Assembly: GCA_965200525.1 (NCBI GenBank)
Contig: OZ241368.1
Coordinates: 2,046,001-2,110,000 of the forward strand
Length of the DNA stretch: 64,000 bases
DNA from: JANNPJ01 sp965200525
Lineage (GTDB): Bacteria > Actinomycetota > Actinomycetes > Actinomycetales > Kineosporiaceae
Direction: 5' to 3'
Below, piece after piece: positions 26,201-34,200 of this stretch. The notes beneath the pieces were generated by a model. That model was not told the DNA's origin. It made no database searches and was given only the letters and a program-made list of their open reading frames with translations. Within the stretch, counting starts at the first letter, position 1. The number at the start of each line of letters is the position of its first letter. The translations under genes and the position numbers were made by a program.

Positions 26201-27887
26201 CTGGAACAACGACAACACCCTCAACAAGGCCACCCTGCCCAACGGGGTCTCCACCACCTACGGATACGACACCACCAACCTCACCACCAAGATCACCGCC
26301 ACCACCAGCACAGCCACGGTCTCGGACCTGCGCTACACCTACGACAACACCACCCTGCTGTCCGACGTCCAAGACCTCACCACCGCGACCACCCCGATCG
26401 ACCACGGCTACACCTGGGACACCCGCGCCCGCCTCGCCACCGCCACCAGCACCACCAGCGCCCCCAACACCGGCACCTACGCCTTCGACGCCGCCAACCG
26501 GCTCACCGGAGCCCTCGGCTCCACCTACACCCCCGACGCCGCCGGCCAACTCACCAACTCCACCACCCCCGCCATCGGCGCCACCCCCGCCAAAACCGCG
26601 ACCTACACCTACAACGCCCTCGGCAACCGCACTCAAACCGTCACCACGCCGGCTGGATCTGCCGCCACAACTCGCACCTACGGGTACGACGGCGGCGACA
26701 ACCTCACCAGCTACGGCGACACCGCCGTGGCGGGCGTCAACATTGCCTACACCTACGACGGCAACGGACTGCGCGCCGGCAGAACCCGCACCGCACCCGG
26801 CCCCGTCACCACCAGCAACACCTGCACCTGGGACACCAGCGGCAGCTTGCCCGTCCTTCTCAGCGACGGTGATAACTACTACCTCTACGGCGCAGACGAC
26901 CACCCCTACGCTCAAATCAACACCACCACCGGCGCCACCACCTACCTGCAAGCCGACATCGACGGCTCCACCATCGCCAGCACCGACACCACCGGAAACC
27001 GCACCGGAACCTGGACCTACGACTCCTACGGCAACATCACCAACCACACCGGAACCGCTAACACCCTCTATACATTCGCCGGTGAATACCGGGACGTCGA
27101 CACTGGACTTACCTACCTGCGTGCCCGCGATTACGACCCCGCAACCGGCTCATTCACTACTCGCGACCCGCTCGAGAGCATTACTAACACCCCTTACGCT
27201 TTCACCAACGGCAACCCTCTTCAAGACAGTGACCCCACAGGCCAAATCACCTGGGGCGGAGGATTTTCGTCCGCTTGGTCGGCAACTTCCGACCTTGGCG
27301 CGGGCATATATAACACAGTGAGCCATCCCAACTCCATCTTGGACGGGTTCGAAACAACCTACAATGAGGCTGGCGGAGGTTTCCAAGGCCGCGTAGCTAT
27401 TTTCAATCAATTCAACCCGATAGCTCCACTGGTGGGCGGCTTAGGTGCTGCATCCATTGACTTCCAAAACGGAAATGCCTACTGCGGAATATATTCGCTT
27501 ACCGGCTCAGCCGAACAGACGGCATTATTCTTCCTGCCTATCAAATTAAGGACCCCCGGCGCAGTTCGCGCTACCGAGGGGATGAGCCCACTACAACGGG
27601 TTCGAGCCATTCGGGGAGACGATAGCGGCGCCGTACAATTCGGATCAAATCCAGGTCGACTATCCAACTCCCAAGCCACGCAAATGGCGAGCCGAGTAGG
27701 GTTTCACTACACTGGTCGAATCCTACGGGGCGAAAGAGTCTTTACAGACGGAAAGCGCTGGATCGTCCAGGACACGACCTCACATATTGGCGGCACATGG
27801 AAAATGGCCAAGCGCTTTGAAGAGCTTAACTCTAAAGAAATTCGGAGCGGAACGTATGATCATAACCTTAATCCCATGGGTCGCTGA
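20286..27887 (+). CDS. Giant Rhs/YD-repeat polymorphic toxin with FN3 and doubled beta-propeller, Ntox21-like tip
   Basis: Secreted toxin of about 2,533 residues. I start at the GTG at 20286 (GGAG 5 nt upstream), giving a basic n-region, the hydrophobic run VLIAVLAALAVLAAELVA and a cleavage-type AYA; an ATG at 20361 is the alternative. Then come four FN3 domains (20448-21605), two near-copies of an NHL-like propeller (21640-22580, 22620-23600), a DUF6531-type domain with RCTCHPVD and IPGRGVPLSFTRTYD (from 23690), and dozens of YD repeats (24040-27060) that build the Rhs cocoon. The core ends in RARDYDPATGSFTTRDPLES and GNPLQDSDPTGQ. The C-terminal 214 residues are the toxin: a hydrophobic part, then RGERVFTDGKRWIVQD and GGTWKMAKRFEELNS, which resemble the Ntox21 nuclease group. 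GC falls sharply in this tip. Confidence 0.88.
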   Translation: MRRGSLHASRRSRPLGAGGFERLGRMPRVLIAVLAALAVLAAELVAVSTSAYAVSVPGAPTALAGAAGNAQVALTWTAPASNGGAAITDYVVQFKLSAGSSWTTFADGTSTAPSATVTGLTNASAYSFQVAATNSAGTGTFSTAAAATPHTMAPGAPGSLVATSGNAQVGLTWAAPTSTGGASITDYQVQFKLTSGSTWTTFSDGVSTSTSGTITGLSNGSSYDTRVAAINSVGTGTYSSTATATAHVMVAGAPTGLNATAGNTQLGLTWTAPASNGGAAITDYQVQFKLTSGSTWTTFTDGVSTGTSATVTGLVNGSSYDARVAAINSAGTGGYSGTATTTPRTVPGTPTALTATGTNGRLGLTWTAPASTGGAAISDYQVQYKLTSGSTWTTFADAVSAVTSADITGLSNGSSYDVRVAAINAAGTGATSATATAIPHIVIAQPPAWSTTVSMSPATVSSFAGSGSGSSGATDGTGSAATFEYSQGMHIVGGFGYVTDNGRLRKINLSTGAVTTLIAKISNSCADSTNPAPGIGTTDELSDDGTYLYWLDTCSASRTSLRQMELNSGVVSTIAVLPPSYMPLNLASLTVGPGGTVYVGFNNEIDRVNTTTGAFTTMVTLPIPTGMSTVVVRALAADSTKLWATESGDCTSVTGTCTAVVSLNPTTWASTQLPGTLHLETAPGAVYSNAQLVSAGDYLYTQAGVGEQVMRLTKASGAWVDVAGSTQSGYQDGTGSQAWLSTVGGIDTDGVALWINDTYNFRIRKLVPGTALSTTQPSRYSTTLTIGPGQVSTLAGSGSGSSGATDGTGSAATFEYSQGMHVVGGFGYVTDNRRLRKINLATGAVSTVIAQTGSNCADSDNIGNAKVGAASDELADDGTYLYWLDTCATSRTSLRRMDLSTGAVSTIGLLPPPYLPVTYASLAVGPGGILYVAYQNEIDRVDTVNGTFTTAVTLSTPSEMSSMSVRQLTADSTRLWATIAGPCTVGTATCTALISIDPTTATVATLQTAVPDTSLHNEGPLVSAGNYLYGEIRGQFQRYNPATNTTVLDGFTGIGRWNKITSELTTVTDPAGGLLGADGHQLDFSALDVSGSSLYLNSLYSYKIYEVKYAPPLPPSTVGGSNPSAISDPQRCTCHPVDLDSGAQFDATTDLQIPGRGVPLSFTRTYDTRTATTAGRLGYGWHDSYDWHLSVDTTTGTQTSGNVTIRQDNGSESTFYPPVSDGTTTPGYRPAAGILSDLVHNSDNTWTYTVRQTLRYTFDAQGRLTGIRDLNGYLTALTYDGNGNLSTVTEQAGRTLTFGFDTSNRIHTITDPMSRVLTYTYDTNGDLTQVTNLAGGHWDMTYAAHLLTVMSDPRTNTVNTTYTGTKVTQQSDLRGKTTLFDYGTMGSDGSHTTTVTRPTGAIDTYSYVRGQALSETKGVGTPEASTTSYTYDPTTNAVASITNNDQKTTTYTYDSRGNQLTSLDPLNRATSATYNGFDEPLTQTDASNVVTTMTYDGAGRLKTISRPLLGTTPLQTMTTTYTYGDSTHPGDLTAVQDANLKTSQFAYDTYGNQTSVTDATARKTTSTYNVLGWKTATVSPEGNKAGGTPTAHTTSYTNFTGAGQPQTVTDALLHPVTYGYDNNGNITDVTDTPDSGTRHTVTTYNPDNMATQVSINGVMISTTAYDDDGNVHITGDGRAQLTTYDRDALGRVRLVTDPLTHTTTYGYNTAGDQTTVKDGELNTITTSLFDADHEVTRTTDSENRVTSYGYDALGHLITVIPGPVDNTTDRVTKTTYDSLGRRTKTEQGTTAQMAASALSTVSAWTYDAVGNVLTSTDGANATTTYTRDDAGRTYTIQDPLLRVTTLDYDQDGNQTTTTRPGTIITTSAYDADGQLTGIDHPAGTPDVGYAYDAAGLRKSMIDGTGTTTYTYNPRGQVLTSTKGTTSIGYGYDAAGRQTSVTYPGNHTVTRGYDDADRLHTVTDWASRITTYDWNNDNTLNKATLPNGVSTTYGYDTTNLTTKITATTSTATVSDLRYTYDNTTLLSDVQDLTTATTPIDHGYTWDTRARLATATSTTSAPNTGTYAFDAANRLTGALGSTYTPDAAGQLTNSTTPAIGATPAKTATYTYNALGNRTQTVTTPAGSAATTRTYGYDGGDNLTSYGDTAVAGVNIAYTYDGNGLRAGRTRTAPGPVTTSNTCTWDTSGSLPVLLSDGDNYYLYGADDHPYAQINTTTGATTYLQADIDGSTIASTDTTGNRTGTWTYDSYGNITNHTGTANTLYTFAGEYRDVDTGLTYLRARDYDPATGSFTTRDPLESITNTPYAFTNGNPLQDSDPTGQITWGGGFSSAWSATSDLGAGIYNTVSHPNSILDGFETTYNEAGGGFQGRVAIFNQFNPIAPLVGGLGAASIDFQNGNAYCGIYSLTGSAEQTALFFLPIKLRTPGAVRATEGMSPLQRVRAIRGDDSGAVQFGSNPGRLSNSQATQMASRVGFHYTGRILRGERVFTDGKRWIVQDTTSHIGGTWKMAKRFEELNSKEIRSGTYDHNLNPMGR

Positions 27888-28171
27888 TGAGCACTGAGCA
27901 CGAATGGCCTTATTGGTCCATCGATCTTCCCGGCCTAACCCGAGACCAAGCACAGGCGATCTTAGAGTCGGCAGAGAGCACTGGGGTGTCATTTGGCGGA
28001 ACTCTTGTCGACCCGTCGAACTTCCTCACTCTCCACATCGATCAGTCGACCGTTGAAGGCCTGCATAAATTATTTCTGCGAGCGGGTACATCAGATCCAA
28101 AAATATTCGACGATATTGACGGCATCGTCGGTATCTTCGAAATAATAGATGAATGGCTGGGCCGCCCATGA
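27887..28171 (+). CDS. Candidate immunity protein for the first Rhs toxin
   Basis: A 94-residue acidic cytosolic protein with no signal or membrane segment. It begins inside the stop of the toxin gene (TGATG overlap), the usual coupling of Rhs tips with their antidotes. Visible segments are LTRDQAQAILESAESTG, a strand LTLHIDQS, and an acidic end FEIIDEWLGRP. I do not recognise the family; position, size and low GC shared with the toxin tip support the immunity role. A GC hairpin follows at 28211. Confidence 0.75.
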   Translation: MSTEHEWPYWSIDLPGLTRDQAQAILESAESTGVSFGGTLVDPSNFLTLHIDQSTVEGLHKLFLRAGTSDPKIFDDIDGIVGIFEIIDEWLGRP

Positions 28172-28210
28172 ATTCATGATCCGGCGCCCTTGGGATCGCA
28201 GTCGGTGCCG

Positions 28211-28231
28211 GCCGGACGACTCTCGTCCGGC
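28211..28231 (+). terminator. Hairpin after the first toxin-immunity pair
   Basis: Perfect 9-bp stem GCCGGACGA / TCGTCCGGC with a 3-nt loop, 39 bp after the immunity stop. No T-run. Likely transcription end of the module. Confidence 0.6.
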
Positions 28232-28299
28232 AGTGCTCATGGACCGGAGTGATCAACGCCCCACTGGATCCACTGTCGAAACGTCAGTGCCCTGCCGTA

Positions 28300-28357
28300 T
28301 AGCGAGCTAGCGAGCGGAGCCGATGTCAGAAGTGGCTGGAGCGGGTGGCATTCATCG
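28300..28357 (+). repeat. Dispersed degenerate repeat, copy B (just after the first toxin module)
   Basis: TAGCGAGCTAG followed by TGTCAGAAGTGGCTGGAGCG and GGTGGCATTCATCG, matching the core of copies A and D. Only the core is kept. Confidence 0.75.
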
Positions 28358-28749
28358 TCTGACGCGATGGTCTCTCAGTTCGTGCGGCGGGTCCGGACGG
28401 ATTCGGGGCGGTGGCCGTGCAGGTGGTCACTAAGCAGGTCAGCAGATGACGTCGATCGTGTGGGGTCGGCGCGGACGGACGCCGAGCTTGCCCGCTTGTT
28501 GGAGGCGGCCGCGCAGCGGCTGCGTCCGGGCAGGAAGTCGTGGATCTGGGTGATGTGCCGTCGCGCCGGCGCGGATGCAGGACATCGGGGACTTCGCGAC
28601 CGCTCGGGCAGAGGCGATCAGTGCTGAGGCGCCCGCCCCGGTGGACGGCGACCTCGATCGCCAGGCTGCCGCTGCTGAGGCGGCACAGGTCCGGGCGACG
28701 GGGCGGGTCAGGCTTACCAACAGCAGCGGCGCACCGTTGGTAAGCATTC
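28358..28749. other. Scrambled sequence between repeat copy B and the Rhs remnant
   Basis: No supported gene. Alanine-rich frames exist on both strands (for example ARTDAELARLLEAAAQRL on plus) but none has a ribosome binding site or a known family. Probably debris of a toxin module. Confidence 0.35.
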
Positions 28750-29007
28750 TCATACGACCCCTACGGCCAGGTACTGGCCACCGGCACCGCCACCAAAAGC
28801 CGCTTCAAAGTCGCTAGCGGCGAATACGCTAACACCACCAAATGTATCACTTCGGACAACGCTACTACGATCCCACGCAAGGCCCCTGGGCTAAGCGGGA
28901 TGTGGTTCCAGGAGACGTGACACGACCTTTGTCGATCAACGGTTTCTAAACGCGAATGGAAGCTCGACAAACTTTGTGGATCCAAGCGATCAACTCAATG
29001 CGCTTTG
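28750..29007 (+). pseudogene. Orphan Rhs core/tip fragment
   Basis: Translates in pieces to YDPYGQVLATGTATKSRFK and GEYANTTK, then after a frameshift MYHFGQRYYDPTQGPWAKRD and VVPGDVTRPLSING, then FLNANGSSTNFVDPS. This is the end of an Rhs core (the FGQRYYDP..G.W..RD hallmark). It has no start, no link to the two big rhs genes, and is cut by the IS3 element that follows. Confidence 0.85.
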
Positions 29008-29044
29008 AGCCGCCCGACGTTTCCCGGACAGTGATTTAGTTGGC

Positions 29045-29872
29045 TTATGCGGCGGGATTCTCTGTGAAGTAAGCTTTCTCGGCCTCGTTCGGTGTCATGT
29101 ACCCGAGGGCCGAGTGGAGCCTTTTCTGGTTGTACCTTAGTTCGATGTACCGAGAAATGTCAATGCGCGCATGCTCGCGTGTGGGGTACTGGGTGCGATG
29201 TACTCGTTCTATCTTCAGGGTTCCGTTGAACGACTCCGCCCAAGCGTTGTCGTAGCAAGTTCCGGTTCGCCCCAATGACCTCCTCAGCCCGAGATTGTCG
29301 GTGAATTTCGCGTAGTCCTGCGACGTATATTGACAGCCGCGATCGCTATGCATAATAGTAACCCCGGCCTGGATTTTTATGTTCCGATCCGCCATCGAGA
29401 GGGCATCGGTGACAAGACTGGTCCGCATATGATCGGCCATCGCGTAGCCAACGACCTGCTTCGTATAGCAATCCAGAACGGTCGCCAGGTACAGCCATCC
29501 TTCCCAGGTTCTGATGTAGGTGATGTCCCCGACCAGTTTGGTCGCTGGGGCCGTGGCGGTGAAGTCGCGACCCAGTAAGTCCGGCGTGGTAGCCACGTCG
29601 CCGGCGACCGTCGTGACCGGCCTCCAGGGCCGCGGCTGGCATGCGATCAGGCCCAGGTCACGTATCACCTGCCGGATCGTCTCGTCGTGAGCCAACACCC
29701 CACGTCGGGCCAGGTCGGCGTGGATCCGCCGGTAGCCGTAGGTGCCATCCGAGTCATCGAACGACCAAGCGACCAGGGCCTGCAGACGTTGACGGCGAAG
29801 CGCCGTCAGCGAAAGTCCCCGGCCACGCCATTCGTAGTATCCCGACCTGGAGACCTTAGCCCACCGGCACAT
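29045..29872 (-). CDS. IS3-family transposase OrfB
   Basis: Integrase-type DDE transposase, 275 residues from the first ATG. Catalytic carboxylates are in LVGDITYIRTWEGWL (first Asp), the ATVLDCYTKQVVGYA and HSDRGCQYTS region (second Asp) and CYDNAWAESFNGTLK (Glu). The frame is open upstream through KYAFICGEEGNYPVES to the end of orfA, so OrfB may be made as an OrfAB fusion by frameshifting near 29926, as usual in IS3 elements. It appears intact. Confidence 0.9.
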   Translation of the reverse strand: MCRWAKVSRSGYYEWRGRGLSLTALRRQRLQALVAWSFDDSDGTYGYRRIHADLARRGVLAHDETIRQVIRDLGLIACQPRPWRPVTTVAGDVATTPDLLGRDFTATAPATKLVGDITYIRTWEGWLYLATVLDCYTKQVVGYAMADHMRTSLVTDALSMADRNIKIQAGVTIMHSDRGCQYTSQDYAKFTDNLGLRRSLGRTGTCYDNAWAESFNGTLKIERVHRTQYPTREHARIDISRYIELRYNQKRLHSALGYMTPNEAEKAYFTENPAA

Positions 29873-29925
29873 ACTCTCGACTGGGTAGTTGCCTTCTTCG
29901 CCACAGATAAAAGCGTACTTTACCT

Positions 29926-30249
29926 TTACTTGTGCTTCTTGGCGAAGAAGGCCGTCGCTTTTCCCAGGAACTCGTTCTCCATACGAAGCTCGCGGTTCTC
30001 GCGCTCTAGTTCTTTCAGCCGGGCGCGCTCCGTCAGGGTCAGCTCCGCTTCGGTCGGTTCCTCCCCAGCATGCTCAATCCGCCAGGCGTTCACCCAATTA
30101 CCGAGGGTCTGCGCGACCAGACCATTCTCACGCGCAACATCAGCGATCGGCCGGGATTTCTCTATGACTTCCCGAACCGCCGCCTCCTTGAACTCAGGAG
30201 AATACTTCCCACGCTTGCTCGACACAGCTCTCCGATCGTCCGGCCCCAA
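29926..30249 (-). CDS. IS3-family transposase OrfA
   Basis: A 107-residue DNA-binding subunit with a helix-turn-helix (FKEAAVREVIEKSRPIADVA, then NGLVAQTLGNWVNAWR) and a C-terminal leucine-zipper-like helix (RLKELERENRELRMENEFLG) that links it to OrfB. The true start may be the internal region at SSKRGKYSP. It is upstream of orfB in the same direction, with the usual short gap. Confidence 0.88.
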   Translation of the reverse strand: MGPDDRRAVSSKRGKYSPEFKEAAVREVIEKSRPIADVARENGLVAQTLGNWVNAWRIEHAGEEPTEAELTLTERARLKELERENRELRMENEFLGKATAFFAKKHK

Positions 30250-30279
30250 TTCTACTTGGGGCCCACTGTCCGGAGTAAA

Positions 30280-31208
30280 TAGGGCGGCTCACTTGGACAG
30301 ATTGGGCAAGATTTCGCGGGGCCATCATGGATGTACCTAAGGACTGCGCATGTTCGATCATCCAACGAGTTCTCATAGATAAGGTTGTAGGCGACAAGTC
30401 AGACCCCCGCGAGCTAGCCGCTGAGGTGTTGTGGGTCCGCAAAATTAGTTGTCGGTGTCTTTGCCCTCGGGCAGTTTAAATAAGCGATAAGTGCGCTGCG
30501 CGGTGTTGAATCAATGCTGTACTTCCGCGGTGGCTACGAGGAGGCGCTTCAGCTGGTGGCAGGCCACCCGCCAGCCGAGTAGCACCGATCGTGCCCCTGC
30601 ACGGTCGGCGGCAGCTGACAGTCATCCCAACATCATTGCATTGAACAGTGTCACGAGATGAACAACGAATAGCAATTATTGACGGGTCACGGTCTATATC
30701 GTCGAACAAGTTCCACCGGCCGGGTCGGGATAACTCGTGGACTGATGTCTTACCTATGGAATCTACGCCAACAGCCCACGATCCTGCCGCGGCTTCATTC
30801 TCGGTCATACGTGATCAACCGCATTCTGTACACGTGATTTGGATCACAAAAGCTGCCCGAAAATGGCCTGGTTTTTGGTTGAACTTCCTGTGCACGATGT
30901 GACCGGCTATAACAGGCAAGTTGCCTGGATGGCTTGTCTATTGCGTTAGAGATCTTGTATGCGCTTACTGGGTCGCTGCGCGTTAGTCCTGTGGGCCAGC
31001 GATCCAAGTGTGGGCTGCACTGTCTCACTCACAGCCTGAGGCCGGATTGTTCTCCGCATGTCTGCTCTAGCTTTCGCAGGACTGAACCCGGTCACGGCAA
31101 CCATGCACGAACAGTTTCCTGGCGGGCCCGTCTGTTGCAAATTGGCGAGGTCATGGTCGCGTTCGGCGACTGGGTCGGCACGTTTCGCTATTGGTGAAGG
31201 TGATGACG
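30280..31208. other. Gene-free stretch between the IS3 element and rhs2
   Basis: I see no supported gene in these 930 bp. Frames on both strands are short, without ribosome binding sites or known motifs. The 3' end holds the rhs2 start signals (GAAGG at 31196-31200). Confidence 0.5.
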
Positions 31209-34200
31209 ATGGGTTCGATCCGGATTGGTTGGGTGCACTCAGTACCCGGACTGGTGCTGGCAGGTTGTTTGACGTCAGCGCTGGTCGCGGTTGCATTGGT
31301 GCCGTCAGACGCCACCTCTGCAGGGCGTGAAGGCATCGGTGCCCGCACACGGCCAGGACGGACGGAGCTCGCATCCGTCAATCTGCCGGTACCCGGGACG
31401 GTGGCGTCCTGGGGAAACGGCTACGGCGGCGTTCTAGGGAACAACTCGACCTCGAACGCCTATACCGCGGTAACCGCCTGGACCGGCTCGGTTCGCTCGG
31501 TGGCCGGTGCGAACGGGGATGGATACGCGCTGCGCAGTGATGGGACGGTGCAGTCCTGGGGAGTCGGGACCTACGGCGGTCTGGGCAACGGCGGCACGTC
31601 CAGTTCTTCCGTGCCAGGGCCGGTGTCGGGCATCTCTACCGCGACAGCGATCGCCGGCGGGACAGGTAGTTTCGGGTTCGCTCTTTTGGCCGACCGAACA
31701 GTCCGTGGGTGGGGAGAAAACGGTCGCGGCCAATTGGGGGACGGCAACAGCGGTGTGAATGACAGTACGCCAGTGACGGTTAGTGGCCTAACGAACGTCA
31801 CAGCGATCACGGCTGGGACAGTGGATGGGTACGCCTTGCGCGCCGATGGAAAGGTATGGGCTTGGGGCGCGGATGACCACGGACAGCTGGGCGACGGCGG
31901 TAGCGCCGATTCCAGTGTCCCGGTTCAAGTCAGCGGCCTGACCAATGTGACCGCTATCAGCAGTCACGGGTTCAGCGCCTACGCCCTGCGGAACGACGGG
32001 ACGGTGTGGGCGTGGGGATCCGGCACATCTGGTGACCTGGGAAATGGCACCTCAGGGACTGACAGCAATATCCCGGTACAAGTCAGCGGCCTGTCGACAG
32101 CCACCGCCATCGCGGGTGGCAGCGCATCTGGCTACGCTCTCCTGAGCAATGGGACCGTCAAGTCATGGGGGCAGAACAGCGCCGGCCAGCTGGGAAACGG
32201 TAACAATTCAGATCAATCCTCCCCGGTCAGCGTCACGGGCCTAAACACCGTCACGGCGCTCTCGTCAGGCATTGGGGTTGTCTACGCGCTACTCGCCGAC
32301 GGGACCGTCCGCGCATGGGGTCAGGGGACTTCCGGCGGGCTCGGCAACGGAACACCCGTCGCGAACAGCAACGTACCGGTGACCGTCACAGGCCTGAGCG
32401 GCGTCACCTCGATCGGTGCCTTCGGCGGGGAAGGGGCGTACGCGGTGATCGGACTGGTACCCCTGGGGCCCGTCCTGCCATACGAGTATTCCGGCGGCGG
32501 CAATGGCACCGAACCCTACGCAGGGCAACCTTCCGCGGCCGAACCGATCGATCTGGCGTCAGGAACGTTCTGGTCCTCCGGCACGGACCTGACCGTACCT
32601 GGCCGTGGTGTCCCGCTGGCATTCAGTCGCTCCTACGACTCCGGCCGAGCGGCGATCAATGGTCGGCTCGGGTACGGGTGGTCCGATTCCTACGACTGGC
32701 TGCTGAGCAACAACACTCCTTCCAGCGGACTGGTCACGATCCGCCAGAGCAACGGATCTCAAACCCTGTTTACGCCGGACGGGGCCGGTGGATACATTCC
32801 AGCCTCGCGTGTCCAGGCAACCCTCGTCCTTAATGTCGGTGGCACATGGACGTACAAGGTTCGACGCTCCCTGACGTACACGTTCTCAGCAGCAGGAAAG
32901 CTAACGTCGATCACCGACATAAACGGGTACACCACCACTCTGGCCTATGACGGCTCCGGTCGGCTGTCCACCGTCACGGACCCGGCATCGCGTCAACTGG
33001 CGTTCACGTACGACACCAGCAACCGGATCAAGACCGTCCAGGACGGCCTGCCGCGAACCGTCACCTACACCTACGACACCGCCGGAAACCTCGCTGGCAT
33101 TGCTGACGCCGACGGCCGTTCATGGACCTTGGGCTACGACACCAGCCACCGACTCACCACAGACCAGGACCCCCGCACAAACACGTTGACGACCACGTAC
33201 GACCCCACCAGTGGACGGGTCACCCAACAGCAGGACCGCCGGCTGAAAACCACCCTCTTCACCTACACCGCACCCGGCACGGACACCACCTACACCACGA
33301 CCGTGACGCACCCGCGTGGCAACAAGGATGTCCACACATTCCTCGGCGGCGACAACATCAAGACCGTCACTGCTCAGGGAACAGCGGACGAGTCCACCGC
33401 CTATTACTCCTACGACCAAGCAACCAACCAGGTCACAGCGGTCGTCGACGGCAACGGAAACACCGCGTCAGCTACGTACGACTCCCGCGGCAATCAGTTG
33501 ACGTCCACAGACGCGCTGGGCCGCACCACCATCAGGACGTTCAACACCCTCGACGAGCCCTTGACGGTGAAAGATCCACTACTAGTCACCAGCACATTCA
33601 CGTACGACACGGCAGGTAACCCTCTGACCGTGTCTCGGCCCCTGGTCGGCTCCAGCCCGGCCCAGACTCAGGTCACGCAATATACGTACGGCGGCTCGAC
33701 CGGGCTGGCTGGTGACGTCACCACCATCACCGACCCACGGATCAAGAACACTGTCTTGACCTACGACAGCTATGGTGATCTTGCTTCCAGCACCGACCCC
33801 ACCAGCCGGAAGACGACGTTCACGTATAACGTCATCGGCTGGGAGACCAGCACCGTGTCACCAGCCGGAAACGCCAGCGGCGGAGTTCCGGCCCAACACA
33901 CCACCACCTACAGCAACTTCACCGGATTCGGTCAGCCGAAAACCATTTCCGACGCACTGGGCCACGCCAGCACATTGGTGTACGACGGCAACCAGAACCT
34001 GACCGACGTGACCGACGCTGACTCCCGCCACACCACCACCACATATAACGCGAACAACCAAATGACCAACGTCACCCTCCCGGACCTCACCGGCCGCTCA
34101 CGCGCCTACGACGACAACGGGAACATGTCTTCGCAGACCGATGGCCTGACCCACGCCACGACGTACGCCTACGACAACGCCGACCGGATCAGTTCCATCA

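Larger units (their letters stand above)
29020..30279 (-). mobile_element. IS3-family insertion sequence
   Basis: About 1.26 kb. The ends carry inverted copies of CCGGACAGTG (29024-29033 and 30264-30273). It contains orfA and orfB on the minus strand. It sits directly after the orphan Rhs fragment. The outermost bases are not certain because the terminal repeats are imperfect. Confidence 0.8.

Noticed and set aside
24567..27047. Two minus-strand frames of more than 400 codons inside rhs1
   Set aside because: They consist of Gly-Val-Ala-rich sequence mirrored from the Thr/Tyr/Asp codons of the YD repeats; no ribosome binding site or family.
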